Source: Tsukamurella sp. 8F (GTDB taxonomy: Bacteria > Actinomycetota > Actinomycetes > Mycobacteriales > Mycobacteriaceae). From it: a stretch of DNA of 64,000 nucleotides. Under the pieces are notes generated by a model. It worked only from the letters and a program-made list of their open reading frames with translations, searched no databases and was not told the origin of the DNA. Location: NCBI RefSeq assembly GCF_029167375.1, contig NZ_JARFTP010000003.1, forward strand, positions 124,001 to 188,000, written 5' to 3'. How positions within the stretch are numbered: position 1 is the first letter of the stretch; every line of letters starts with the position of its first letter. This document shows, piece after piece, positions 53,985 through 62,976 of this stretch. Both the position numbers and the translations under genes were made by a program.

Positions 53985-55594
53985 TGGGTGACTACTACCC
54001 CGCGGACTTCGCCGCGCGGTATCGCGCGGCGGGGTACTGGACGGACGAGACTTTCGCACGCTTCCTGCCGGACGCAGCGGCGCGCTTCGGCGACGCCGAG
54101 GCCCTCGTCGGCACGGACCATGCAGGTGAACGGGTCCGACTGAGCTATCGCGACCTCGACGCCGCAGCGGCCCGTACGGCGACCACGCTGCGCGAGGCGG
54201 GCATCGTCGCCGGTGACCGCGTCATCGTCCAGTTCCCCAACATCACCGACTACGTCACCGCGCTGTTCGGTGTCTTCCGCCTCGGAGCCGTTCCGGTGTT
54301 CGCGCTCCCAGCACACCGGCGCAGCGAGATCTCCCACTTCGCCGAGGTGTCCGGTGCGAAGGCGTATCTCACGGTCGGCGTGCACGCCCGGTTCGACCAC
54401 CGGCAGCTGGCGCGGGAGGTGGTACGGCAGCACCCGCTGACGGTTCTCGTGGCCGACCCGGATCCGCAGGAGTTCACGGCGCTGGCGCCGGGGCGCGAGC
54501 CGACCGGTCCAGCCGATCCGGATCCCGAAGACCTTGCGTTCCTGCAACTCTCGGGCGGCACCACCGGCATGTCGAAGCTGATCCCGCGTACGCACGCCGA
54601 CTACCTGTACTCGGTGCGCGAGTCCGCCGCCATCTGCGGGCTCGGTCCGGATACCCGGATGCTCGTCGTGCTGCCCGCTGCGCACAACTTCCCGATGAGC
54701 TCGCCCGGCATCCTGGGCGTGCTCCACGCGGGCGGCACCGTCGTGCTCGGGCCGGATCCATCGCCGTCGGCGGCGTTCGCGCTCATCGAGAGTGAGCAGA
54801 TCACCGCAACGGCGCTGGTCCCCCCGCTCGCGATGCTGTGGCTGCGGTCCCGCCCCCTGATCGACGCAGACCTGTCGTCGCTCCAGGTCTTGCAGGTGGG
54901 CGGAGCGAAGTTTCCCGAGGAGGCGGCCCGGCGCGTTCGCGACGAGCTCGGCTGCAGCCTGCAGCAGGTCTTCGGTATGGCCGAGGGGCTCGTCAACTAC
55001 ACGCGCGCGGACGATCCCGAAGAGCTGGTACTGACGTCCCAGGGGCGTCCGATCTCACCGGACGATGAGGTCCGCGTGGTCGACGACGGAGGTGCGCCGG
55101 TACCGGAAGGCGAACCGGGGCACCTGCTCACGCGCGGGCCGTACACGATCCGTGGCTACCTCGGCGGCGTGGACGCCGAGTCCTTCGATACCGAGGGCTT
55201 CTACAGGACCGGCGATATCGTGCGTCGCCTGCCCACGGGACACCTCGTGGTCGAGGGCCGCGCCAAGGACCAGATCAACCGCGGCGGCGAGAAGATCGCG
55301 GCCGAGGAGGTGGAGAACCATCTGGTGGCTCACCCCGACGTGGTGGACGCCGCACTGATCGCTGTGCCCGACAGCCTTCTGGGCGAGCGCAGCTGCGCCG
55401 TGGTGCTCGCCACCGACCCTCCCACTGCGGCCGGCCTGCGCGAATTCCTCACCGCGCGTGGGGTGGCTGCATACAAGGTGCCGGACCGTTTCGAGTTCGT
55501 CGCCGAGTACCCCACCACCGGCGTCGGCAAGATCAGCCGACGCGAGCTCCGGCGGCGCCTCGGCGACGCCCTCGCGATCGCCGACGAGTCGTAA
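53984..55594 (+). CDS. entE: 2,3-dihydroxybenzoate-AMP ligase
   Basis: This 536-residue ANL-family aryl acid adenylating enzyme has P-loop SGGTTGMSK, hinge region GRAKDQINRGGEKI and a C-terminal lysine in GVGKISRREL. In the aryl pocket the stretch HNFPMSSPG keeps the Ser that in DhbE (Ser240) marks 2,3-dihydroxybenzoate use; salicylate ligases carry Cys there. It would activate DHB and load it on an aryl carrier domain, which is not in this window. Confidence 0.93.
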   Translation: MGDYYPADFAARYRAAGYWTDETFARFLPDAAARFGDAEALVGTDHAGERVRLSYRDLDAAAARTATTLREAGIVAGDRVIVQFPNITDYVTALFGVFRLGAVPVFALPAHRRSEISHFAEVSGAKAYLTVGVHARFDHRQLAREVVRQHPLTVLVADPDPQEFTALAPGREPTGPADPDPEDLAFLQLSGGTTGMSKLIPRTHADYLYSVRESAAICGLGPDTRMLVVLPAAHNFPMSSPGILGVLHAGGTVVLGPDPSPSAAFALIESEQITATALVPPLAMLWLRSRPLIDADLSSLQVLQVGGAKFPEEAARRVRDELGCSLQQVFGMAEGLVNYTRADDPEELVLTSQGRPISPDDEVRVVDDGGAPVPEGEPGHLLTRGPYTIRGYLGGVDAESFDTEGFYRTGDIVRRLPTGHLVVEGRAKDQINRGGEKIAAEEVENHLVAHPDVVDAALIAVPDSLLGERSCAVVLATDPPTAAGLREFLTARGVAAYKVPDRFEFVAEYPTTGVGKISRRELRRRLGDALAIADES

Positions 55595-55602
55595 GGAGAA
55601 CC

Positions 55603-56244
55603 GTGAGCCTCCCCCGAGCCGTGTCCTATCCGATACCCGAGCCGGACTGTCCTCAACGCGTCGACTGGGTCGTCGATCCCAGCCGCGCCGTGCTGCTCAT
55701 CCACGATATGCAGGACCACTTCGTGCGGACGTACGATCGCGGACGTGATCCGTGGCGTACCGCTGTTCCCAATATGGTCGCATTGCGTGCCGCCGCGAGG
55801 AAAGCGGGTGTGCCCGTGGTCTATACGGCGCAGCCCGGCGACCAGGATCCCGAGGAGCGTGCTCTGCTGGCCGACTTCTGGGGCCCTGGCCTCGTCGCAG
55901 CCGACGAGGCCGTGATCGACGAACTGAGGCCCGAGGCCGGCGACGTCTTGTTGACCAAGTGGCGCTACAGCGCGTTCGCGAAAACGGATCTGGCGGAGCG
56001 GATGCGTGCCTGGGAACGTGACCAGCTCGTGATCGTCGGGATCTATGCACACATAGGGGTGATGACAACGGCGCTCGACGCGTTCATGCGGGACGTGCAG
56101 CCGTACGTGGTGGGCGACGCGGTCGCAGACTTCACCGCGGAGGACCACGCCCATGCCATCCGACACGTTGCCGCCCGTTGCGGTCGGGTGCAGACGACGG
56201 CCGCGGTCGCGAGCGCGCTGTCCGAGGCGGAGGTCACGGCATGA
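55603..56244 (+). CDS. entB: isochorismatase (no aryl carrier domain)
   Basis: This 213-residue hydrolase converts isochorismate to 2,3-dihydro-2,3-dihydroxybenzoate and pyruvate. It shows catalytic Asp35 in LLIHDMQDHF, the TKWRYSAF lysine region and GIYAHIGVMTTALDAF. E. coli EntB and DhbB are ~285-310 residues with a C-terminal aryl carrier domain; this protein stops at the hydrolase domain. GTG at 55603 has TAAGGAG four bases upstream. Its stop overlaps entC. Confidence 0.93.
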   Translation: MSLPRAVSYPIPEPDCPQRVDWVVDPSRAVLLIHDMQDHFVRTYDRGRDPWRTAVPNMVALRAAARKAGVPVVYTAQPGDQDPEERALLADFWGPGLVAADEAVIDELRPEAGDVLLTKWRYSAFAKTDLAERMRAWERDQLVIVGIYAHIGVMTTALDAFMRDVQPYVVGDAVADFTAEDHAHAIRHVAARCGRVQTTAAVASALSEAEVTA

Positions 56245-57305
56245 CACCGCATTTCATCCTCGCATCTGACGGCGAATCCCTACACGCGCGCGGTGTGGCC
56301 GCGACGTTCACCGAGCCTGCCGCGGCCGCAGCGGCGTTACGCCGCGGCCGCCACCGGATCGTGGTGGGCGCACTGCCGTTCGACCTCGAGGAGCCGGCCG
56401 CCCTCAGTGCGCCCGACACCTTCGGGTTCGGTCCCGGTGCGCCCGTCGCCTCGTCGGGTTCACTGCCTGCGCTGATGGTCGTGGGTGAGACCCCCTCCCC
56501 GGAACAGCATGTCGCACGGGTCGGGGAGTTGATCGAACGCATCCGGCGTGGCGAGGCCGACAAGGTCGTCCTTGCACGCGCCGTCGACTTCGCAGCGACG
56601 AGTGCGCTGGACACCCTCGCGATGGCATCCATGCTGGCGGCGAGCGATCAGGCGGGCAACGTATTCCACGCAGATCTGTCCGCGGCCGGCGACGCCCACG
56701 CAGGGCGGGTCCTCGTCGGTTCGAGCCCAGAGCTTCTGGTCCAACGGCGCGGACGTACTGTCGTGTGCCACCCGCTGGCCGGCACCGCGACGGAGCCGGA
56801 CGGGCTGCTCGAGTCGGCGAAGGATCGCGACGAGCACGCCTACGTGGTCGACGCGATCGCCGACGCCCTGGGCCCGCTGTGCGTCGATCTGGATGTGCCG
56901 CAGGCTCCGTCGCTCACGGCCGCAGGCGAACTCTGGCACCTTGGGACCGTGGTCCGCGGCACACTCCGCGACTCCGGAACGTCCGCTCTCGATCTGGCGT
57001 TGGCGCTGCACCCCACACCGGCGGTGTGCGGGTTCCCTCGTGTGTCGGCTGCCCAGCTCATCCAGGAGGTGGAGGGCCCACGCGGCTTCTACGCCGGGGC
57101 CGTCGGCTGGACCGATGCCGAGGGCGACGGCCACTGGCGGGTCTCGATCCGCTGTGCCGAGGTGGCGGAGGACCGGATGTCGTTGCGGGCGTGGGCGGGA
57201 GGTGGCATCGTCGCTGCCTCCGTTCCCGAGCGTGAACTGGAGGAGACGTCGGACAAGCTGCGAACGGTGCTCGGGCCGTTCGATATCGAGGAGTTGGTGT
57301 CGTGA
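56241..57305 (+). CDS. entC: isochorismate synthase
   Basis: This 354-residue chorismate-binding enzyme shows [52 protein letters not shown] and GFYAGAVGW, the usual EntC/DhbC/MenF signature. It commits chorismate to DHB synthesis. ATG at 56241 overlaps the isochorismatase stop and its stop overlaps the monooxygenase GTG, so the operon is tightly coupled. Confidence 0.93.
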   Translation: MTPHFILASDGESLHARGVAATFTEPAAAAAALRRGRHRIVVGALPFDLEEPAALSAPDTFGFGPGAPVASSGSLPALMVVGETPSPEQHVARVGELIERIRRGEADKVVLARAVDFAATSALDTLAMASMLAASDQAGNVFHADLSAAGDAHAGRVLVGSSPELLVQRRGRTVVCHPLAGTATEPDGLLESAKDRDEHAYVVDAIADALGPLCVDLDVPQAPSLTAAGELWHLGTVVRGTLRDSGTSALDLALALHPTPAVCGFPRVSAAQLIQEVEGPRGFYAGAVGWTDAEGDGHWRVSIRCAEVAEDRMSLRAWAGGGIVAASVPERELEETSDKLRTVLGPFDIEELVS

Positions 57306-58588
57306 GCGTGGACGTAGTGGATGTCGTCGGAATCGGCGCCGGCCCTTCGAACCTCGGGCTGGCCGCGGCGATCGATGAACGTAACCGTGCGGGCGGTGAA
57401 CCGTTGACCGTGCGGATCTTCGAGCGCAAACCGTCGTTCGGCTGGCATCCGGGGATGCTGCTCGACGGTGCGACGATGCAGATAGCGTTCCTCAAGGACC
57501 TCGTCACGCTGCGTAATCCGCGCAGCCCGTTCGGATTCCTGAGCTACCTCGAGGAGCGCGGTCGCCTGGTCGACTTCGTCAACCATCAGACGTTCTTCCC
57601 GACGCGCATCGAGTTCACCGACTACCTGGGCTGGGTGGCGGACAGTGTCGATGCCGGGATCGACTACGGGAGCGACGTCACACGTATCGACCGTTGCGAT
57701 GGCGGCGACGGCGCACGCTTCGAGGTGGCCGTGACCGGGCCCAACGGCGCCGAGGTGGTGCGTGCGCGTTCGGTCGTCGTCGGATCTGGTCTGCGCGAGC
57801 GGCTGCCGGAGTGGGCGTACGGACCGCGCATGTTCCACAACCACCGCATACTCGAGCATCTCGCGGCGCTCGACGTGCGCGACGAGTCGCCTCGTTTCCT
57901 GGTGGTCGGCGGTGGTCAGAGTGCCGCGGAGGTGCTGCGGCACCTGCACTCGGAATACCCGGCGGCGGTCGTGGAGTCGGTGTTCAACAGCTACGGGTTC
58001 CAGCCTGCCGACGACAGCCCGTACGCCAACCGGGTATTCGATCCCGACGCGGTCGACGACTTCTTCGGAGCCGCGCCGGCAGTGCGCTCCGAACTCATGG
58101 ACCGGCATCGGACCACGAACTACGGATGCGTGGACCTCGAGCTGATCCAGGAGCTGTATGCGATCGAGTACACGGAGAAGGTGCGTGGCCGCCGACGCCT
58201 ATGGATGCACCCCGTCACGGAGGTGATCGCCGCACGGGAGGACGGCAACGGCGTCGACGTCTCCGTACGGGAACGGCTCACCGGCGAGGTGTGGACTCGA
58301 CGCTATGCAGCGGTGGTGTGTGCCACCGGGTTCCGATCAGTCGGTGCATCGGAGGTGCTGGCGCACTGGCGGATCGCCGATAACAGCGTCACCGTGCGAC
58401 GCGACTACCAGCTGGCCGTGGACGGCGATCCCGTACCGGGACTGTACGTTCAGGGTGCTACGGAGGAGACACACGGTCTCGCGTCTACGCTGCTCTCGAA
58501 CATCGCCGTCCGCTCCGGCGAGATCCTCGACAGCCTGCTGATGGACGCACCGAGCACCGTCGCACCAGCCGGCAGCGAGAACGAATAA
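57302..58588 (+). CDS. L-ornithine/L-lysine N-monooxygenase
   Basis: This 428-residue flavin N-hydroxylase of the SidA/PvdA/IucD/MbtG family has FAD motif GIGAGPSNLGLA, NADPH motif VGGGQSAAE and the substrate/flavin-site VCATGFRS. It makes N-hydroxy-ornithine or N-hydroxy-lysine, the precursor of a hydroxamate iron ligand. The choice between Orn and Lys cannot be made from motifs alone. GTG at 57302 overlaps the entC stop by 4 bases. Confidence 0.92.
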   Translation: MSVDVVDVVGIGAGPSNLGLAAAIDERNRAGGEPLTVRIFERKPSFGWHPGMLLDGATMQIAFLKDLVTLRNPRSPFGFLSYLEERGRLVDFVNHQTFFPTRIEFTDYLGWVADSVDAGIDYGSDVTRIDRCDGGDGARFEVAVTGPNGAEVVRARSVVVGSGLRERLPEWAYGPRMFHNHRILEHLAALDVRDESPRFLVVGGGQSAAEVLRHLHSEYPAAVVESVFNSYGFQPADDSPYANRVFDPDAVDDFFGAAPAVRSELMDRHRTTNYGCVDLELIQELYAIEYTEKVRGRRRLWMHPVTEVIAAREDGNGVDVSVRERLTGEVWTRRYAAVVCATGFRSVGASEVLAHWRIADNSVTVRRDYQLAVDGDPVPGLYVQGATEETHGLASTLLSNIAVRSGEILDSLLMDAPSTVAPAGSENE

Positions 58589-58609
58589 CCCACCGAACAA
58601 GGAGAAGTC

Positions 58610-58858
58610 ATGTCTACCAACCCGTTCGATGACGAAAACGGCCGCTTCTATGCCCTCGTCAACGACGAGGAACAGTACTCGTTGTGGCCCACATTCGCTC
58701 CCGTGCCCGAGGGCTGGACCGTGGTGTTCGGCGGCTCCGACGGAGCGGGGCGGCAGGAGTGCCTCGACTACATCGAGCGGACCTGGACAGACCTGAGGCC
58801 ACGCAGCCTCCGCGAGGCGATGGCGCAGTCCGTGGGCGCCGCTGAGGAATCCCGATGA
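58610..58858 (+). CDS. MbtH-like protein
   Basis: This 82-residue NRPS activator has the family signature [19 protein letters not shown] and [18 protein letters not shown] complete. MbtH proteins bind NRPS adenylation domains and are often required for their folding or activity. Its presence is strong evidence that an NRPS belongs to this locus although none is inside the window. AAGGAG lies 7 bases before ATG 58610. Its stop overlaps panD. Confidence 0.95.
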   Translation: MSTNPFDDENGRFYALVNDEEQYSLWPTFAPVPEGWTVVFGGSDGAGRQECLDYIERTWTDLRPRSLREAMAQSVGAAEESR

Positions 58859-59262
58859 GAAGGACACTGGTCAACGGAAAGATCCACAGGGCCACGGTGA
58901 CCAGGGCCGATCTCCACTACGTCGGCTCTGTGACCATCGACCAGACCCTCATGCGGGCCGCCGACATCGTCGAGGGTGAACGGGTGCAGATCGTCGACAT
59001 CACCAACGGCGCCCGCCTCGAGACGTACGTCATCACGGGCGAGCCCGACAGCGGCCTCATCTGTATCAACGGTGCGGCAGCGCATCTGGTCGATCCGAAC
59101 GACCTGGTGATCATCATGTCGTTCGTGGCGCTCGAGGACCACGAGCTGAAGGGGCACGCGCCCAAGGTCGTCCACGTGGACTCCGGCAACAGGATCGTGT
59201 CTCTCGGGAGCGATGCCGCGGAACCGGTGCCGGGGGCGGAGGACCAGCTGTCCTCGCGGTGA
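58855..59262 (+). CDS. panD: aspartate 1-decarboxylase (beta-alanine forming)
   Basis: This 135-residue pyruvoyl enzyme has the self-processing site YVGSVTID with Gly24-Ser25. Active-site residues Lys9, Arg54, Thr57, Tyr58 and Asn72 are all present, so it should be functional. It makes beta-alanine from aspartate, normally for pantothenate. Here ATG 58855 overlaps the MbtH stop by 4 bases inside the siderophore operon, far from any pantothenate gene. The likely role is to supply beta-alanine as a siderophore building block. Whether a second housekeeping panD exists elsewhere is not visible. Confidence 0.93.
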   Translation: MRRTLVNGKIHRATVTRADLHYVGSVTIDQTLMRAADIVEGERVQIVDITNGARLETYVITGEPDSGLICINGAAAHLVDPNDLVIIMSFVALEDHELKGHAPKVVHVDSGNRIVSLGSDAAEPVPGAEDQLSSR

Positions 59263-59315
59263 GTGAGCGCCGTTGCCGTTCGTGGACGTTCGACCTGGGA
59301 GCGTTGGAAGTTCGA

Positions 59316-59334
59316 TCAGCGTAGCCTGAGCCGG
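59316..59334 (+). promoter_or_regulatory. weak iron-box-like sequence
   Basis: TCAGCGTAGCCTGAGCCGG keeps the central TAGCCT core but matches only 11 of 19 consensus positions. It lies 85 bases ahead of the first ABC exporter gene, in the only sizeable gap (157 bases) of the siderophore operon, so a second iron-responsive promoter is possible but weakly supported. Confidence 0.3.
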
Positions 59335-59419
59335 CAGGTGTCGCCGACATGCCCCGTTGGGGCCGTGCCTGTCGTGTAGGAGTGTCACGACACGTGAGGC
59401 GCATATGCCGGAGGATTCG

Positions 59420-61171
59420 ATGGAGGGAGTTCGTGTGGGGTCAGGCCGGATCCGGTTGCCGGTGCTCTTCGAGCCGTCCGAGCATCCGCCGCTGCGGCGA
59501 CCGATCGCCGTCGACGCGGAGACCACGCCGCGACAGCTCGTGCTGCGCACCATGTTCGGGAATCCGCGCCGCACCGTCCCTGCCGCCATCCTGGTCGTCG
59601 GGCACCAGGTGGGCGAGGCGCTGGTGCCGGTCGTGATGGGACTCGCGATCGACCGTGGCGTCGGCACCGGGGATCTTGCGGCGACGTTGCGCTGGATCGT
59701 GGTGCTCGGCTGCGTCTTCGCCATGCTGTCGCTGAGCTTCCGTTTCGGTTCGCGCATCGGCTTCCTCGGAATGCAGACCATCCAGCACGGTCTCCGCAAT
59801 CAGGTCACCGACCGTATTCTCGATCCCCGGGGCATGGCGGGTGCCGGGCGCTCACCCGGCGTCGCCCTGAGTATTGCGACCTCCGATGTCACGCGCCTCG
59901 CCATCACGGTCGCGGCAGTCGTCTACCCCATCGGTGAGTTGGGTGCGGTGCTCTTCTGCGGCGTCGTCCTGCTGTGGATCTCGTGGCCCCTCGGCGTGGT
60001 GGTCCTGCTCGGGGCACCCGCGATCCTGTGGTGCCTGGACCGCGCCGGCGGGCCCCTGCGCCGCCGGAGCGAGCACGAGCAGAAGGCGGCGGGGGAGGCA
60101 GCGGGCGCGGCGGCGGATCTCGTCGCGGGCTTCCGGGTGATCAAGGGGATCCACGCCGAGCCCGAGGCCGATCGCCGCTACGCGGTGGCGAGTGAACGGG
60201 CGCTGCGTGCCGTGATCACAGCGCGCCGCGCACAGGGCGCGTACCTGGGGGTGATGGACTCGGTCGCAGCGCTTTTCGTTGTGACCGTGGGAATCGCCGC
60301 CGGGGTGATGACGGTGACCGGCACGCTCACCGTCGGCCAGCTCATCACGGTGGTGGGTCTGACCCAGTTCGTGATGGGGCCGCTCAGCGCGCTGGGGACG
60401 AACTTCGGGCGGATCTGGGTCGCGGGCCTCGCGTCGGCGAAGCGTGTGCTGATGATCCTGCAGGCGCCGTACGCCCGTGAGGCGGGCACCGTCGACGTCG
60501 GTCCCACCACGGATGTGCTCGAACTCGACGCAGTCCCGCTGCCTGGCGGCGAGCTGACCGTCACGCTCCCGCGCCGGGGCGTCACCGCAGTGGTGGCGGA
60601 TGCCGAGACCACCGCCGCGCTGGCGGCGGTCCTCGCCAGGTCGAAGTCGGTCGAATCGGGATCCGTACGCGTCGGCGGACAGGACGTGTTCGAGTTCGAC
60701 GATGCGACGGCGATCCGAGTGCTGCGCGTCGCGCCGCACTCGGCGGATCTGTTCGAGGGCAGCGTCGCGGAGAACATCGCCGCCGGGATCGGAGAGGCGG
60801 CTGACGCCGAGTCACGTGTCACGCGTGCAGCGTTCGCCGCCGCCTGCGACGACGTCGCAGAGGTCCTCCCGCACGGTCTGGACACCGAGGTGGGCGAAGC
60901 CGGGCGCCTACTGTCGGGCGGCCAGCGGCAGCGGATCGGGCTGGCGCGCGCGCTCGCCGCAGACTCGGCCGTCCTGGTACTGGTCGACCCGACGAACGCC
61001 GTCGACTCGGTCACGGAGACCACGATCGCCGAGCGGCTGCGCGCCGCCCGCGGTGACGCCGCCACGGTCGTATTCACCCATTCGCCCACTCTGATCGCGC
61101 ATGCCGACGCGGTCCTGACGATCGACGAGGACATGAGCGCGACGCTCGCCGGACAGGCGGTCGCCTCGTGA
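59420..61171 (+). CDS. ABC half-transporter with degenerate ATPase site (siderophore export/import)
   Basis: This 583-residue half-transporter has a six-helix membrane domain (~residues 45-330) and an ATPase domain. The P-loop is lost: the equivalent stretch VVADAETTAALAAVLA (391-406) has no GxGKS/T. The Walker B end is VLVLVDP instead of a DE pair, while signature LSGGQRQRIGLARALA (498-513) is intact. It must therefore work as the regulatory half of a heterodimer with the next gene. ATG at 59420 is chosen because GGAGG is five bases upstream; ATG at 59405 would add five residues. It is comparable to IrtA/IrtB-type iron-siderophore ABC proteins. Confidence 0.88.
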   Translation: MEGVRVGSGRIRLPVLFEPSEHPPLRRPIAVDAETTPRQLVLRTMFGNPRRTVPAAILVVGHQVGEALVPVVMGLAIDRGVGTGDLAATLRWIVVLGCVFAMLSLSFRFGSRIGFLGMQTIQHGLRNQVTDRILDPRGMAGAGRSPGVALSIATSDVTRLAITVAAVVYPIGELGAVLFCGVVLLWISWPLGVVVLLGAPAILWCLDRAGGPLRRRSEHEQKAAGEAAGAAADLVAGFRVIKGIHAEPEADRRYAVASERALRAVITARRAQGAYLGVMDSVAALFVVTVGIAAGVMTVTGTLTVGQLITVVGLTQFVMGPLSALGTNFGRIWVAGLASAKRVLMILQAPYAREAGTVDVGPTTDVLELDAVPLPGGELTVTLPRRGVTAVVADAETTAALAAVLARSKSVESGSVRVGGQDVFEFDDATAIRVLRVAPHSADLFEGSVAENIAAGIGEAADAESRVTRAAFAAACDDVAEVLPHGLDTEVGEAGRLLSGGQRQRIGLARALAADSAVLVLVDPTNAVDSVTETTIAERLRAARGDAATVVFTHSPTLIAHADAVLTIDEDMSATLAGQAVAS

Positions 61172-62943
61172 CGACCGCAACCGCCGGGAGTCCGGCCACG
61201 CTGCCCGTCGCCGGTGCAGGCGAGGTACTCGCGCACGTACGCGGCCTGATGGCGGGCCGATGGAGACGTCTGCTGGTCGTGGTGGCCTTTCTTGCCGTGG
61301 GGGCTGCGCTCGGCCTGGTGGCGCCGTGGGGATTCGGACGCATCGTCGACACGGCGGGCCGTACGGGCGGTACGGCCGGCGACGTCGTACGGCTCGGGGC
61401 CGTCATGGCGGTCTCAGCGGTGGTCGGCGCACTGCTGACGGGTGTCGGTGTCGCGCTGTCGGCGCAGCTGTTCGAGGACCTGCTCGCCAAGTTGCGGGAG
61501 CAGATGATCGGTGCCGCCCTGCACTCCTCGCAGGCGCGCGTGGAACACGCCGGCACGGGCGATCTCGTGTCCCGGGCCACTGACGACGTCGGCGAGGTGA
61601 GCGAAGCCATCGCTCGCGGCGTGCCCGCGGTATCGCGTTCGACGTTCACGATCCTCCTCACCGTGATCGGTCTGGCCGCCCTCGACTGGCGCTTCCTGGT
61701 GGTCGTGGTCGTCGTCGTGCCCGTCCACGCCCTCGCGCTGCGGATGTATCTGCGCACCGCCCCGCCCGTCTACCGTGCCGAACGAGCGGCGATGGCGGAC
61801 CGTGCGCACCACGTGCTGGGCGGAATTCGCGGCCTGGCGAGCGTTCACGCCTTCGGCCTGGAAGCGCGGATCCGCGACCGGATCTCGATCGGGTCCTGGG
61901 AGGTGGTGCGCTGGTCGATGCGCGCTCGCATCGTGCAGAACCGCTTCTTCGGGCGGCTCAATCTCGCCGAGTTCCTGGGTATGTCGACGATCCTGGTGGC
62001 CGGGCTCCTCCTGGTGCGAGCCGATCTGGTGACGATCGGCGCGACCACCGCGGCAATGCTCTTCTTCCTGCGTCTGTTCGACCCGATCAGCCAGGTCCTG
62101 CTGGTGATCGACGACCTCCAGTCGGCCGCGGCATCGCTCGCACGCATCGTCGGCGTGATCGACCTCGACCGGACCGCACCGGCCCGCGGTACCCCGGTGG
62201 CCACCGATGCGTCCGCTGCGGCACTCGCAGTTCGCGATCTGCGCTATCGCTACGACCCGGACGCCGGTGACGTGCTGCGCGGAGTCTCTCTCACGGTCGA
62301 GCCGGGGGAGACGGTCGCCGTTGTCGGTAGTTCGGGGGCCGGGAAGTCCACGCTCGCAGGGGTGGTCGCCGGCGTGGGCTCGCCGTGTGCGGGCCGGGTG
62401 GAGGTCGGCGGCGTCGACCTGGAATCCCTTGCTGGTGCAGACCTGCCGGTGCTGGTCACCCAGGACGTACATGTATTCGCAGGACCACTCGACGAGGACC
62501 TTCGGATGGCAGCCCCCGGCGCCGACGATGCCGCTGTGCGCTCCGCGTTGGAGACGGTGGGCGCGTGGGACTGGGTGTCCCGCCTTCCTTCGGGGGTCGA
62601 GACCGAGGTGGGTGCAGGCGGCCAGCAGCTGTCCGCGGTGCGTTCCCAGCAGCTGGCGCTAGCACGGCTGGTGTTGAAGGATCCGCCCCTTGTGGTGCTC
62701 GACGAGGCTACGGCCGATGCCGACAGTGCCGACGCGGACGTGTTGGAGCGGGCCGCGGAGGCCGCCCTGCACGGGCGTTCGGCCCTGGTCGTGGCGCACC
62801 GCCTCAGCCAAGCGGCGCGGGCCGACAGGGTGATCGTGCTGGAACACGGCGACATCGTGGAGGAGGGGACACATGCCGAGCTCGTCGCAGCGGGCGGCCG
62901 CTACGCCCAGCTATGGGAGGCGTGGGCAAAGCACCGCGAATAG
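61168..62943 (+). CDS. ABC half-transporter with intact ATPase site, partner of the preceding gene
   Basis: This 591-residue half-transporter has a membrane domain (~residues 35-320), Walker A GSSGAGKST (387-395), Walker B LVVLDEATADAD (508-519) and switch His in VAHRLS. The signature is degenerate: QLSAVRSQQLALAR (487-500) replaces LSGGQ. This is the mirror image of the preceding protein, so one canonical and one dead ATP site form in the pair. GTG at 61168 overlaps the upstream stop by 4 bases, giving equal translation. Transport of the siderophore is inferred from context. Confidence 0.9.
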   Translation: MTTATAGSPATLPVAGAGEVLAHVRGLMAGRWRRLLVVVAFLAVGAALGLVAPWGFGRIVDTAGRTGGTAGDVVRLGAVMAVSAVVGALLTGVGVALSAQLFEDLLAKLREQMIGAALHSSQARVEHAGTGDLVSRATDDVGEVSEAIARGVPAVSRSTFTILLTVIGLAALDWRFLVVVVVVVPVHALALRMYLRTAPPVYRAERAAMADRAHHVLGGIRGLASVHAFGLEARIRDRISIGSWEVVRWSMRARIVQNRFFGRLNLAEFLGMSTILVAGLLLVRADLVTIGATTAAMLFFLRLFDPISQVLLVIDDLQSAAASLARIVGVIDLDRTAPARGTPVATDASAAALAVRDLRYRYDPDAGDVLRGVSLTVEPGETVAVVGSSGAGKSTLAGVVAGVGSPCAGRVEVGGVDLESLAGADLPVLVTQDVHVFAGPLDEDLRMAAPGADDAAVRSALETVGAWDWVSRLPSGVETEVGAGGQQLSAVRSQQLALARLVLKDPPLVVLDEATADADSADADVLERAAEAALHGRSALVVAHRLSQAARADRVIVLEHGDIVEEGTHAELVAAGGRYAQLWEAWAKHRE

Positions 62944-62976
62944 GCTCGACGGTCGGAGAATGGACGGGGACTCGAT

